Shown: one piece after another, positions 1 to 12,024 of the stretch
How positions within the stretch are numbered: the first letter of the stretch is position 1
Layout of the letters: each line of letters opens with the position of its first letter
NCBI GenBank assembly: GCA_033439795.1
Contig: JAUTDP010000003.1
Location: forward strand, 2,480,001-2,544,000
DNA: 64,000 bases
DNA from: Sordaria brevicollis
Lineage: Eukaryota; Ascomycota; Sordariomycetes; Sordariales; Sordariaceae
Direction: 5' to 3'
Translations under genes and position numbers: made by a program
Notes under the pieces: model-generated
Told to the model about the DNA's origin: nothing
The model's database searches: none
What the model saw: only the letters and a program-made list of their open reading frames with translations

Positions 1-2458
1 AGACTAGTAAATTCTAATAAATATATAAGGAGTATAATCTTTTTTAGGATTTTGCAATTTCTACCGATAATTTATAAAGGATTATAGCCGGATTACTAAA
101 TTACTAACGGCTTTAATAAAGAAAGGGGAAATATTTAATTAAAATAAAGATTATTAAACCGCCTTCGACGAATTTAAAGGAAAATTACTATTTATACTTA
201 TTTTAACCTATTTTAAATACGAATAACCAATGCGAATAAAAACGGATACCTCCGATAGCATAGTAATAAAAGTATTATCCCAATTAATTAATAATAAATA
301 GCGTCCCGTCGCTTTCTACTCTAAAACTATATATAACGCCGAATATAATTATTCTATTTATAATAAAGAATTAATAGCTATCGTTAAAGTTTTATAATAT
401 TAGAAGGTAAAATTTATTAAATTATAAGAACCTTTCTTAATCCTTATAAATAATAAAGCGTTAAAATAATTTAATATTAAACGGTTTTTAAATTTATAAT
501 AGGCGGAATAAGTAGAATTCTTATCCTAATATTACTTTATTATTTCGTATCGGCTAAGAAAGGATAATAAAGCGGCTAATACTTTATTAAAGAAGGCGGA
601 GGATTTAAAGAGTTAAAAGGCTAAATAGGAGGCCTAACGAACTTTACAAATTTTTAAAAACCTAGAGGATAATAATATAATATAACCTAATAACGTAATT
701 AATAATATTAATACTATTCCCACGTTAATTATACCTTCGGGAACGATTATAGAAATTAACCCGGAAATTATAGAGGGGAATCGGGAAGAACGCTTAGAGG
801 GGTACCTCTTAATAAATCGCCTTATATTTGAAAATAAAATATACCCGGACCTAAAAATCTATCGAAATATAATTAGGAGGGGGGAAAACGGGTATCGACT
901 CATCGTTAATAAAATTCTCACCCGTTTTAATAAATTCGTCGTATTACCGGGTAATTTAAAGGCTTAAATTATTTACAAACTATATACGAAGATTACTACC
1001 ACTCACCCGGGCCGGAATAAAATAAAACGCCTAATTTTTATATAATATTAATAGCTAAAGATAACCGGGGATATCGACCGCTTTATTACTAATTACGTAA
1101 TATATTATACTTCGAAAATTCCCCGTAATAAAACGCCCGGTAAATTAGAACCTATCCCAACGGCCTAACGTACTTAATAAAACTTAATTATAAATTTTAA
1201 ATTAATACCTAAAGATAAATAAGGATTCGATAATATATTCGTAATAATAAACCGGTTAAATAAAATATTATAAATTATCCCCTACTTTATAATAATAATA
1301 ATTAGGGATATAGCCCGCATATATTATAAAAGTCTATATCGAATTTACGGTTTACTAAACGAAGTTATTTCGGATAAAAGCCCTTAATTTATTTTAAACT
1401 TTACAAACGAATTAACGAAGATTCTAAATATTAAATAAAAATTAGCCTTATCGGGCTATAATTAAACGGTAGAATAAATAGAAATTATAAATAAATACTT
1501 TAATTAACATTTACGTCTTTTCGTTAATTACTTCCAAAATAATTAATTAAAAGTAATTCTAACTATAAATACTATTTAAATAAATATACCGTATAATAAT
1601 TTAAATAGGATATAACTATACGAAGTATTAAAGGGATTCCCTATACCCGGTACCTTAAATTAGGAAATACAAACTAACTTTAACGGTATATAATTAATAA
1701 TTAAGGAGAAGTTTAATTATAAAAATATATAAAAAATAGTAAAACGGATCCGAAGCTTTATAAAGAAAGCGAAGGAATATATTACTAAAATTTAGGAACG
1801 AATAATTAAATAGGCCGATAAATACCGGCGCGTCCTAAATTTTAAATTAAGGAATAAGGTTTTTATTATTAAATAGAATAAATTAACGGACCGATTAAAT
1901 TACAAATTCAATTTTCCCCTAATTAATTAATACTTTACAATTAAAGAAAAATATAAATATTCGTTTAAGTTAAAAGTCCTTAAGGGATAAAAAAGGACGG
2001 ACGTTTTCTATACGGACCGATTACGGAAATACCCCGATAACCCGTTACTTAATTAAAAATTAGAGGAATTAACGGGAAAGTACGTCGGCGAGGATATTAA
2101 ATAGGAAGTAGAAGAAATTTTAACTTTTCGAATATATTTTAATAAATTTTAGTACCGAATAAATTAGAAAGGTTACGACCTAGACCCGAAGTTTTACAAC
2201 GCGGGCAACTTTAAAAATTCGCTTAAACTATTATAAATTTACTATAAAATATACCTAAAACGCCCTAATCTACTACTACGTTTAGAAGAATAATTACGGA
2301 AAGTAGAAACGGAGGAATTTAATAAAAATTATCCGGATAATAACGTCCCTTTAAAGAAAGGTATAAGGAAGCTAAAGAGGATAAAGGGCGTTAAGAAATA
2401 ATAGAAGACCTACTTTATATATAATAATAACCAATCGAAGATTCGGGGCGAATCTTTT
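1..2458 (+). pseudogene. pol: Gypsy pol remnant: RT end, RNase H, integrase, chromodomain
   Basis: One reading frame can be followed through many TAA/TAG codons that stand where Gln or Trp codons are expected. RNase H shows K-T-D-T-S-D-S at 239-259 and R-P-V-A-F-Y-S-K at 302-325, followed by the NKEL-type block. The integrase has the zinc-binding start T-H-P-G-R at 1001-1015, the I-P-R-N-K-T-P-G-K-L-E-P-I-P block from 1118, and a later S-D-(K/R)-x-P-Q-F-I block near 1370-1395 that carries the second catalytic Asp. The first Asp (M-D-F type) now reads Asn. A chromodomain-like segment, Y-V-G-E-D-I-K-x-E-V-E-E-I-L, starts near 2070 and is followed by K-G-Y-D-x-D-P-K. In life this would be the polymerase/integrase polyprotein, with the chromodomain directing insertion into heterochromatin. 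It is clearly dead. Confidence 0.9.
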
Positions 2459-2460
2459 TT

Positions 2461-2471
2461 AGAGGGGGGGG
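2461..2471 (+). other. Polypurine tract of the Gypsy element
   Basis: A purine run (AGAGGGGGGGG) lies 3 bases before the LTR start. This is the usual position of the plus-strand primer in Ty3/Gypsy elements. It is short and largely intact because G runs lack TpG or CpA sites. Confidence 0.7.
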
Positions 2472-2474
2472 TAA

Positions 2475-2717
2475 TATTACGGCGCTAGCGGATAGGGTAC
2501 TTAATAGCACCTAATCCGATTATTACTTAGGCGGTCACCTAATAAAGGTTAACCGCACCAACACACGTAATAGCGTATCGCTCCCGCCCAAGTATAAAAC
2601 CCTAACGCGGGGCGCGCCCTTTGCCCGTTTCTTCTTTTTTTCTTTATCTTGTAATTCTTTTATAAACCTGGAATCAACGTATTAAGCTTGTCTCTCGTGA
2701 CCACGTCGCTCGTGACA
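2475..2717 (+). repeat. 3' LTR of the Gypsy element
   Basis: A 243-bp segment begins TATTACGG (TG changed to TA by RIP in the usual TG...CA ends) and ends CTCGTGACA. Its base composition contrasts sharply with the surroundings: CpA occurs many times (for example several between 2536 and 2566) and GC content is much higher. The polypurine tract abuts its left side and LINE-Z sequence its right side, which fixes both borders. It includes a TATAAA-like stretch (2593-2598) that could be a promoter box. The 5' LTR is outside the window. Confidence 0.8.
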
Positions 2718-4812
2718 TAAATTCTTAATTTTTAAATAATATAAAAGAATAAAAAAAATCGAAGATTATAATAATAAGGTAAATATTTTCGCCGAACGTT
2801 TCTTCCCGAAAATAAATATCCCTACGGATTATTTACTTAATTAAACCCTTCTTTTAAATATTAATAATTCGTTATTTATTAATAAATTAATTACCGAAGA
2901 GGATATTTAAAATATTTTATTTCGAATAGCTTTAAATAAAATACTAAATATTAATTAATATTCGAATAAATTTTTAAAAATTTATAAAAAATTATTCTAA
3001 AAGGCTATAACTATTTTCGCGGTTACGAATTTTTATTTCGGATATTTCCTATAATAATTTAAAAATATAAAAGTAATTATTTTTAAAAAGTTAAGAAAAA
3101 CCGCCGTTTAATAAAAATTAGCCGGCGCGTAAAAGTTAATTTTATTTTTAAATAACGTCGGGAAAATTTCCGAAGCGTTTATTATTAAGAAATTTATTTA
3201 AATTGTAAAAGAATTCAATTTTTTATTAAAAAATTAAATAAATAATTGGGTAAACCGTTCGACCGAATTTATTATCCATATTATTATAAATATTATATAT
3301 ACGGTTTAAAAATTCGGAGCCGTTATATCGCTAATACTCCTTAATTTTAAAAGCGTATTTAATAAAATTAATTATAAATAATTATTATATACTTTATAAG
3401 AAATATAACTCCTATAATAAATTTTCGAATAAATAACGAATTTCGTTAACGGATAAAGAAGTTCCCTCTTTTTCGACGACGAAATATCCGTTCCCTACGC
3501 TATAAAAATTAAAATACCCTAAAATTCCCCCCTTTCCTTAATTCTTTTTATCCTTTTTATTATTTTATTATATTATAAATTAATTATGATTAAAAATATA
3601 ATTATAATCGGCTTCGCCGATAATATTAATATCGTTGCTATAATAAAAATTATTTAAGAGAATTATAAAATATTTTAAATAATATAAGAAATTTATTCCG
3701 AATAAGTAAGGGAAAAAAATATAGAATTCGAAGCGAATAAAACGGAATTAATATATTTTATACAAATAAAGGTATTAAAAACGGAAATTTTCTAATTTAA
3801 GGAAATTATATTTCGACCGATAAAATCGATAAAATTCTTAAGCGTTTAATTAAACCGTAAATTTAATTATCGAACCTACGCGGAGGTTATTAAGAAGAAA
3901 ATAAAAATTTAAATAAATATATTAACCCAATTAATTATAAAAATTTAGAATTATTCCTTCGTTCGTACGAAGGAAATTTATATTAAATATATTCAAAGCG
4001 TAATTATATATAGAATTTCAATTTTCTACTAACCGATAAAAATATATAATAAACCCCGAAGGATAATAATCGAATTAATTAAATATTAAATTAAATATTT
4101 GAAAATCGTCGCTAGGGTATATAAAATTACGTTAATATAAAATTTTAAAATAGAAATTTTTTACTCGCTATTCGATTTCTATTTTAATAAATGGGTTAGG
4201 GCTTTCGAAGAGAAATTCGCTTATATAAATTAAATTAAATTCGTCCGAAGAGTAATAACCTAAATAATTAATTATATTTAAATAAAACGAATAAGAGGTT
4301 AATTACTTATTAATAAATTAAAAAGTAATACCGCTAAAATTAAATAAATAGAAGAATAAATACTAATAAAGAATTTTATAGCGATTATAATAGGACCGCC
4401 CCTAATAATAGGCGTACCTATTTAATTATTATAACCGTTAGAATTTTTAACTTTCGGTCGAAAAGTATAATTAAAAGACATTACGAAAAAAGAATAAATA
4501 TTGCGCTATAATTATTAATTAATAATAATAATAATTAAATTAAATCGGTAGTATAAATTTATAATTATTAATTTTAATCCGAAGTTTAATAATATTATAA
4601 TAAAATAATATATAATTGGTTAAAAAAAGAAGAAACGGAAAAAAACCTAATTTTCGGAAAATAATAAAAATTATTATTTATTAACGAAAGCGAAAAATTC
4701 TTTCTTCGTCTAAACGAAAATAGAAATAATTAATTTTAAAACTTTCTTTTTCTAAAAGAGAATCCCTAATATTAATACCCTTATTTATTTATATAAATTA
4801 AAACGAAAAACG

Positions 4813-4827
4813 TTCTACTATATTACG
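4813..4827 (+). repeat. Target-site duplication of LINE-A, left copy
   Basis: TTCTACTATATTACG, identical to 11806-11820. It belongs to LINE-Z, whose sequence continues directly after the right copy. This pair defines LINE-A as an insertion into LINE-Z. Confidence 0.9.
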
Positions 4828-4894
4828 AATTATATAAAAAAAACTGCTTTGGAACCGGAAACGCCGATTTCTGGTCGAGGAGCGCTTTAAAACG

Positions 4895-6600
4895 AAAACC
4901 GATAACGGGAATCGACTTAGGAGGGTCTTTTACATCCTTTACGATATCCCGCAACGAGTGTAGCGACGATAATATATCGTTATTACCGATAGCGATTAAT
5001 AGCGGTAATTATAGATTCGAAAATAGCGTCTATAACCCGCTCGTAGGATTTTTAATTTACAACGACCTTAACGTAGCGCGCGCCGCGAAGACTTTGGAAA
5101 AAATATAGGAGGACGATGAAATTATAAAGAAATTTATTATTAAAGCGAATAAGTTTTCGGATTACAATACCGTTTCGTTCGAGGATTATAATTAAGTTCG
5201 TAAATTATTTAACGAATATACGAAAATCCTCGCGAAGAAAAGTAGGGTAATACGCTCCGAGGTTAATAAAGTTAATAACGATTAAATTATTATTAGGAAG
5301 GATTTCGACGATTTAAAGAAGATAATTTTATAAGAATTATAGAAGAACGTTAAAGAGGCGTTAAAAATATGGGTTAGAATTATAAAGGACGTTTTTTTTA
5401 AAACCGGGTTTATCCTTTAATATATTATAATTATTACCCCCCCTTCGAAAATACTTTTTATTAATTACGATCGTACCCTCTTTATTCGAAATATTATAAT
5501 CGATATTTAATATTCGAAATAAATAAATAAAAAATATAAAATTTAAATTGAAAAGATATTTTACGATTTAAAGACTAGTACCTTTAATATTATACGAGCC
5601 GCTATAAAATTATTTACAATTAGAAATTATAAAATTATATTCGATAATACTACGCGCGAATAATATTAGTAATATTAAATTTGGGTTAAAAAAATCTTTA
5701 GCGAAAAAGTATTTATATTTTTAAATATTATTATATTAATTATTAAAGGGTTTCTTTAGGTAAATATCGCCGAATATATAAGGATAGAGGATATTATTTA
5801 TAAAATATAATAAACGAACCCGATTACTTTTATTATTAAAATATACCCGTAAAAGAAGAAAATTAGCGAAAATAAGGGTCTTTTTATAATAGAGGTTATA
5901 ATTATAAAGGTAATCAAAGTTTTTTATAAAAGATTTTTCTTCTAAGAAAGCGGCGTATATATTTGCAAACCGTTTACCTCTTCGGCTAATATTTAATAGT
6001 ATTTTATTTATTAGGGTATAGGATATTTAGGGAAATTTTATTATAATATTAACGTTTATAAACGTTATAATAAGGATAAATATAATAGGGACCGTTTTAA
6101 AAAAGCGAATTATTTATTTAACGAAGATAAATCGCTAATTTTCTATATTCTATATAGAAAGTACGGGTATTACGCCTTCGAAAAGAAAGTATACCTTATT
6201 TTTAAAAAAGTTATTACGAAGGTTACTATAAAGTACGCCGAAAAGTTACGTTTATTTATATATTAGAAGGACCTTAAAAGAAATATTATATTAGAGCTAA
6301 TAGCGGTAAAAAATAATAAAGATATCGATTTCCTTAATACCCCCTTTACTATTTATATTATTATTATTTGTAAAAGGGAATTTAGAAATAAAAATAAAGG
6401 CTATACTTATAAGTAAATTAGTAGGCCCTTTATTAAACCGAAATTAACGGTTAAAAGCCCGATAAATATATTTATAAGCTTTTAGGGCTTGGGTATTTAA
6501 AGCGGTACCGGTTTAATTACTACCGCTAAATCGGCTACTTAAAAAGAAAAAATTCCCGCTCCTATTCTACCTACGGGGTTAGAAAATATTCTTTTATAGA
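4895..6600 (+). pseudogene. LINE-A ORF1, gag-like RNA-binding protein
   Basis: The frame begins near 4895, where the original ATG cannot be identified, with residues such as G-G-S-F-T-S-F-T-I-S. It runs through a long charged, helical region to zinc knuckles at about 5998-6200. There the RIP-altered pattern Y-F-I-Y-x-G-x-G-Y-L-G-K-F-Y implies CFxC-QGxGHLxxxC, followed by two more Cys/His clusters (C-K-R-C-like and C-x-L-C-R-K-H-G-H-like). Such proteins coat the LINE RNA. The tail is Lys/Pro-rich and ends near 6600, just before ORF2. A C7 run (5437-5443) is the site of homopolymer expansion in other copies. Confidence 0.85.
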
Positions 6601-6629
6601 ATAATTAATAATCCGATTAAAAATATTTT

Positions 6630-9600
6630 ATTAAAATGTAGGGAAATTGTACGAAAGAGGGAAATTACTATTCGAATAAGAGGAGATTTATAATATTATA
6701 GCGATTTAAAAGCCGGGTAGGAATTTAAATAAAGATATTTATCGTTTATAGGGCGGTAAATATATTAGGGTAAATTATTTAAAAAAGGGGAAAGCGGTTA
6801 TTTATATAAATAAGAAATAGAATTTTAAGGATTTAAATTTCTATATTAAAAGAAATTAGGCTTTTATAACGTTTAAAAATTTAAAAGAATTATTAACCGT
6901 TTATTCGATTTATTCCTTTATTAAAATATATAGAATACCGGAATACGAATAAAGGTTTCCCTTTTTCGAATTCTTCGAAGAAAAACCCCCGGTAAAATAT
7001 TAAATTATAGCCGTCGGGGATTTTAATTTCTATTATCTTAATTAAAATTTAGAGAATAGGATTAGCCTAGGAATTAAGAAATTCTTTATATAAGTACGAT
7101 AATAATATATATAATTCGTTACTTTTAAAGGGGAGCCGACCCGTATAAATAATATAATACGGAAAGAAAGAAATAGAATAATCGATTATATATAAATAAT
7201 ATTAAGAATCGAAACCGAATATTAAAGGGTATAATAGTACGAATAAACCGGCTCGGACTATTATCCTTAAAAAATTTAAGTTTATACTAAAAAAAAGGTT
7301 AAGAAAGCAGAAATAGAAGAAGGTTATAATTAAAATTTAATAAATATAAAAAAAGTATAAAAAGTAATATTATAATAGATTTCGGTCCCGGCGAAAATTA
7401 ATACGAAAGAGGAATTAAAATTTATATTCGATAAATTTAATAAAGAATTTATAAATATAATAGAAGAGTTCGTTTTATATTAGAAGAAAAATCGAAGGAA
7501 AAGAGCGAAATAATAAACGTTAAAATATAAAATAATAATAAAAAATATAAGGCGGAAGTAATAGAAATAATATAGAGAAAGAATATTTTCGAATTAAATA
7601 AAATTTATAGAAGCGTCGATAAAGAAAAGAAGGATTAACGTAAAAATTTAATAAATAATATAATAAAAAGGTATTAAAAAGGCGTTAAAAAATTTAAATA
7701 AATTTTAAACCCTCGAAAAATAAGCCCGTACCCGAAATTATTTATTAATAAACCCGCTTAAATTCTTAATTTTTAAATAATACGAAGGAATAGAAGAAAT
7801 CGAAGACTATAATAATAAAGCGAATATTCTCGCCGAACGTTTCTTCCCGAAGGTAAATATCCCTATAAATTATTTACTCAATTAAATCCTTTTATTAAAT
7901 ATTAATAATTCGTTATTTATTAACAAATTAATTATTAAGGAAGATATTTAGGAAATTTTATTTCGGATAATTCCGAATAAAGTACCGGGTATCGATTAAT
8001 ATTCGAATAAATTTTTAAAGATTTGTAAAGAATTATTCCGAAAAATTATAACCGCTTTCGCGGTTACGAACTTTCGTTTTAAATACTTCTTATAGCGGTT
8101 TAAAAACGCGAAAATAATCGTTTTTAAAAAACTAAGAAAAACCGCCGTATAATAAAAATTAACCGGCGCGTAGAGGCTAATTTTATTATTAAATAACGTT
8201 AGGAAAATCTTTAAAACGTTCGTCGTTAAAAAATTTATTTAAACCGCGGAAAAATTTAACCTCTTATTAAAAAGCTAAATAAGTAATTGGGTAAATTATT
8301 CGATTAAATTTACTATCCGTATCGTTATAAATATTATATATATAGTTTAAAAATTCAGAGCCGTTATATCGTTAATACTCTTTAATTTTAAAGGTATATT
8401 TAATAAAATTAATTATAAATAATTATTATATACTTTATAGGAAATACGATTCTTACGATAAATTTTCGAATAGGTAGCGAATTTTATTAACGGACGAAGA
8501 GGTTCCCTCTTCTTCGACGACGAAATATCCGCTCCTTATATTATAAAAATTAGAATACCTTAAAACTCCCCCCTCTTTCTAATTTTTTTTATCCTCTTTA
8601 TTACCCTATTATACTATAAATTAATTACGGTTAAAAATATAATTACAATCGGCTTCGCTAATAATATTAATATTATCGTTATAGCGAAAATTATTAAAGA
8701 AAATTATAAAATACTTTAAATAATATAAGAAATTTATTCTAAATAGGTAAGGGAAAGAAATATAAAATTTAAAACGAATAAAACGGAATTAATATATTTT
8801 ATACGGACGAGGGTATTAAGAATAGAAATTCTCTAATTCGGGGATATTATATTTCGACCGACGGAATTAATAAAATTCTTAAACGTTTAATTAAATTGCA
8901 AATTTAATTATCGAATTTACGTAAAAGCTATTAAGAAGAAAATAAAAATTTAAACGAATATATTAACCCGGTTAATTATAAAAATTTAGGGTTATTCCTT
9001 CGTTTACGCGAGGGAGATTTATATTAAATATATTTAAAGCGTAATTATATATAAAGCTTTAACCTTCTATTAGCTAATAAAAATATATAATAAACCCCGA
9101 AGGATAATAATCGGATTAATTAAATACTAAATTAAATATTTAAAAGTCGTCGCCGGGGCGTATAAAGCTACGCCGGTATAGAACTTTAAAATGGAAATTT
9201 TTTACCCGCTATTCGACTTCTATTTTAATAAACGGGTAAGGGTTTTCGAAAAGAAATTCGCCTATATAGATTAAGTTAAATTCGTCCGAAGAATAATAAT
9301 TTAAGTAATTAATTATATTTAAATAAAACGAATAAGAAATCGATTATTTATTAATAGACCGGAAAATAATATTACTAAAGTTAAATAAATAAAAAAATAA
9401 ATACTAACGGAGAACCTTATAATAATTATAGCGGGATTGCCCTTAATAATAAATATACCCGTTTAACCGTTATAATTATTAAAACCTTTAACCTTCGATC
9501 GAAAGGTATAATTAAAAGACGTTACGAAAAGAGAATAGGTATTATACTATAATTATTAATTAATAGTAACGGTAATTAAATTAAATTAATAATATAAATT

Positions 9601-10072
9601 TATAATTATTAATTTCAACCCGAAATTTAACGATATTACGATAAAATGGTATATAATCGGTTAAAAAAAGAAGAAACGGAAGAAAACCCAACCTTCGGAA
9701 GATAATAAGGATTATTATTTATTAACAAAAGCGAAAAATTCCCTCTTCGTCTAAATAAGAACGGAAATAATTAACTTTAAGGCTTTCTTTTTCTAAAAGA
9801 AAATCCCCAATATTAATACCCTTATTTATTTATACGGATTAAAATAAAAAACGTTCTATTATATTACGTTCGAATATTTCCAGATAGTAAATACGTAATT
9901 CGTAATAACCAATTAACTATAAACGTAGGAATAATTTTAAATTTATTTAAACGATAGAATTAAGGCCGAAAAGATTTTATTATAAGTACTTCGGCTAGGA
10001 CGATTAAATAAATACCGCTTAATAATCGAATTAGAAGAAAAGCGGCGAAACGAATTCGCTTGCTATTTTTAA
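6630..10072 (+). pseudogene. LINE-A ORF2: endonuclease-reverse transcriptase
   Basis: The product is about 1,150 codons long. The APE-type endonuclease shows I-I-A-I-(Q)-(E)-P near 6690-6715, V-G-D-F-N at about 7010-7025 and S-D-(H)-Y-P near 7254-7268; these are the Glu, Asp/Asn and His positions of the family. After a linker the RT runs from about 8080 to 8720. It has an F-K-G-x-F-N-K-I motif A near 8380-8410, (Q)-x-S-P-L-S near 8560 and a catalytic box now reading G-F-A-N-N at 8651-8665. A C-terminal P-I-C-x-C-G...H-x-x-x-E-C Cys/His segment lies near 9820-9880. The frame ends at TAA 10070-10072. I see no convincing RNase H domain. Confidence 0.88.
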
Positions 10073-11640
10073 TTTTCTTTCCTTCCTTTTCTTTTACTTT
10101 TATTTATTAATATATTAAAACGAAGACGAAGGAGGATTTCCATTTAATTAAGAATTTATCGGGCTACAAAGGCGACGACCTATTTAATTATTATTTCTTT
10201 TTATAATTAATTAAAGCCTTTAATATTTTATTATTATCGGCGAATAGACGGTTCTATTCGTCGAATTAACGAATATATTAACGTATAATATTAATTACGA
10301 ATTAATATTAAACGAACTAATTACTATTAATAGGAATAAGACCGGTAAGACGAATAACCGGCGAATTAATCTCTATTAAGGAACTATTACGGGAAGGTAT
10401 ATAAATACCGTTATTATTCGGGGGAATTTTATTACTATTATTATAAAATAAACCACCGTTACTATTATAGGGCAAACTATTATTATTATTATAAGGGATA
10501 TTACCTAAAAGAATACGACTATTAATTAAATTATTTTTATCGGAAAAAAAAAATTCGCAATAGCCTTTTTAAAGGTAATTATTAACCGATTATTTTTTAT
10601 AACGAATAAATTATTTAAGGGTATCGGTAAAACCGTTATTAATAAAGCGAAGGCGAATTACGCTAATAAATTCCTTAATAATAATATAAAAGTGGATAAA
10701 ATAATCGCGGAATTTATTACTAATTAAATTTTTATTAATAACCTTCTTTTAAAAAGTATTATAAAAATCGTAAAAACTGCGAAATATATCGATTATATAA
10801 TATAAAACCGTTAAAATATATTAAATAACTTAATTAAATTTATTTAAAGACGAATTAAAATAAGAAATATTAATAATATAAAAAATAGTAATTTATTTAA
10901 ATAATTAAGAATATAATAAATCGATTTAATAACAGCCTCTATATAAATATTATAATTTAGGACGGCCGAGAAGGCGAAAAGGGCCTTAACTAATTAAAGG
11001 GTATAAGCGAAATACGGAGGAATACGGATATAATTTTAGAGAAATTAATATAAAGATAAAATATAGCGGAGGGAGGATTTATCCTTTTTTTAATATATAA
11101 AAGAATTTATTATTAATAAAGCGTTTAATAATATATTCGAAATTGGTTTTAATACCGGTATTAACCGTATTAAATATAGGAATTAGCGAAAAAGGGCGAA
11201 AAGGAAACGAATTCTCGCCCTCATCTTCGTTAAAAATCTCTATTATTTTATAAAATACTTTAACGCATTTTTAACGGAGAATAATTATTTTAAATCGATT
11301 ATTATTATTAAAGGAAGGAAAAATTTAAAAAAACCTAAAGGATAAAGGGGTTTTTATATTTAAAGGAGGGAAATCTTTACGTTAATATAAACCGTAATAA
11401 AAACGTAGCCGTAATAAAGGGAAGAAGAGGATAAAAGGAATAAAAGAAAGTTTAACGATTAAAAAGTTTAATAGCGATTAAAAAAGTAAACGGGCGGGGG
11501 AATAAAAAGCGGAAGGCGGTAATAAATAAAAGACGGGACGATAAATTAAAAAGGCGGAACGGTCTAATATTCTAGTATAATAGTAAATAGAAGGGATAAG
11601 ACGGATATTAATCGCGTTAGCGGTAAGTATGCACCGCGAT
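10073..11640 (+). other. LINE-A 3' module, conserved but unassigned
   Basis: About 1.57 kb lies between the ORF2 stop and the structured 3' end and is present in every copy that reaches the 3' end. It starts with a pyrimidine-rich tract (10069-10110) and contains three imperfect 24-bp trinucleotide-like repeats (about 10427-10500). In the sense direction one frame from about 10545 (F-I-G-K-K-K-F-A-I-A-F-L-K) stays readable to about 11460 with only TAA/TAG stops. One antisense frame is also readable, with an Asn/Ser/Gly-rich segment. I do not recognise either product. It may be a third ORF or a long 3' UTR. Confidence 0.6.
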
Positions 11641-11805
11641 CGTAGAACGCCGAAAAAGCGGCGCAAATAGGTCCGCGCCGAGAAATGTAGCCGGGGTTTT
11701 TATCCGGGGCGCTTAACGCTTATAATTTTATCCTACGGGGAATCGGAGATAGACCCTATACTATATTAGCGCTATAGATTTAATTAGGGAATAAGAATCT
11801 TACTT
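11641..11805 (+). other. LINE-A structured 3' end
   Basis: CG-rich inverted repeats lie here. CGCCG/CGGCG (11648-11652 and 11659-11663) form a short hairpin that overlaps the left arm of a second one centred on AGG between GCGC and GCGC. A CCGGGG...CCGGGG pair follows. The end reads GGGAATAAGAATCTTA. All copies share this, so it is the likely recognition site for target-primed reverse transcription. The function is inferred. Confidence 0.6.
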
Positions 11806-11820
11806 TTCTACTATATTACG
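11806..11820 (+). repeat. Target-site duplication of LINE-A, right copy
   Basis: Exact 15-bp copy of 4813-4827. LINE-Z resumes immediately after it (TTCGAATATTTTCGG). Confidence 0.9.
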
Positions 11821-12024
11821 TTCGAATATTTTCGGATAATAAATATATAATTCGTAATAATCGATTAGCCGCAAACGTAAGAATAATTTTAAATTTATTT
11901 AAACAATAAGATTGAAACCGAAAGAATCCTATTATAGATATTTCGATTAAAATAATTAAATAAATACCGCTTAGTAATCGAATTAAAAAAGGAGCGGCGA
12001 AACGAATTCGCTCGTTACTTTTAA

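Larger units (their letters stand above)
1..2717 (+). mobile_element. Ty3/Gypsy chromodomain retrotransposon, 3' part
   Basis: This is the 3' portion of an LTR retrotransposon; its 5' LTR, gag, protease and most of the reverse transcriptase lie left of the window. It contains a RIP-degraded pol reading frame (RT tail, RNase H, integrase, chromodomain), a G-rich polypurine tract and a 3' LTR, in the order expected for a chromovirus. The sequence directly after the LTR, from 2718, is the interior of LINE-Z, so the element inserted into that LINE. Its 5-bp duplication would be TAAAT (2718-2722), but the left flank is not visible. The domain order makes the Gypsy assignment secure; the lineage name is not determined. 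Confidence 0.9.
4828..11805 (+). mobile_element. LINE-A, full-length Tad1-like non-LTR retrotransposon
   Basis: This is a complete copy of the dominant family, about 6.98 kb, bounded by exact 15-bp duplications. The conserved 5' core starts CTGCTTTGGAACCGG at 4844. The 16 bases before it (4828-4843) are not shared with other copies. The order is ORF1 (gag-like), ORF2 (endonuclease-RT-C-terminal domain), an unassigned 1.57-kb module and a hairpin-bearing 3' end. It has no LTRs, no long poly(A) and variable junction bases. Assignment to the Tad1-like group rests on domain order and the fungal setting; a tree was not built. All frames are ruined by RIP. Confidence 0.93.
2718..12024 (+). pseudogene. 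LINE-Z ORF2 remnant (RT and C-terminal domain), split
   Basis: This covers only 2718-4827 and 11821-12024; the rest of the interval is LINE-A. The reverse transcriptase region runs from about 3100 to 3660. The catalytic box reads G-F-A-D-N at 3610-3624 (second Asp changed to Asn, a RIP-type change), preceded by the Q-G-S-P-L-S-like motif near 3515. The frame ends with the family TAA at 12022-12024. The N-terminal endonuclease is absent because the Gypsy element interrupts the ORF at the EN-RT linker. Confidence 0.85.

Noticed and set aside
9420..9880. RNase H domain after the LINE reverse transcriptase
   Set aside because: The segment shows a Cys/His C-terminal domain but no recognisable set of Asp/Glu RNase H motifs, even allowing for RIP changes.
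11478..11666. 62-codon minus-strand open frame starting M-R-R-F-F-G-V-L
   Set aside because: It lies antisense within the 3' end of LINE-A. Equivalent positions in other copies are interrupted, and it shows no start context or known domain. It is treated as a by-product of the CG-rich 3' structure.
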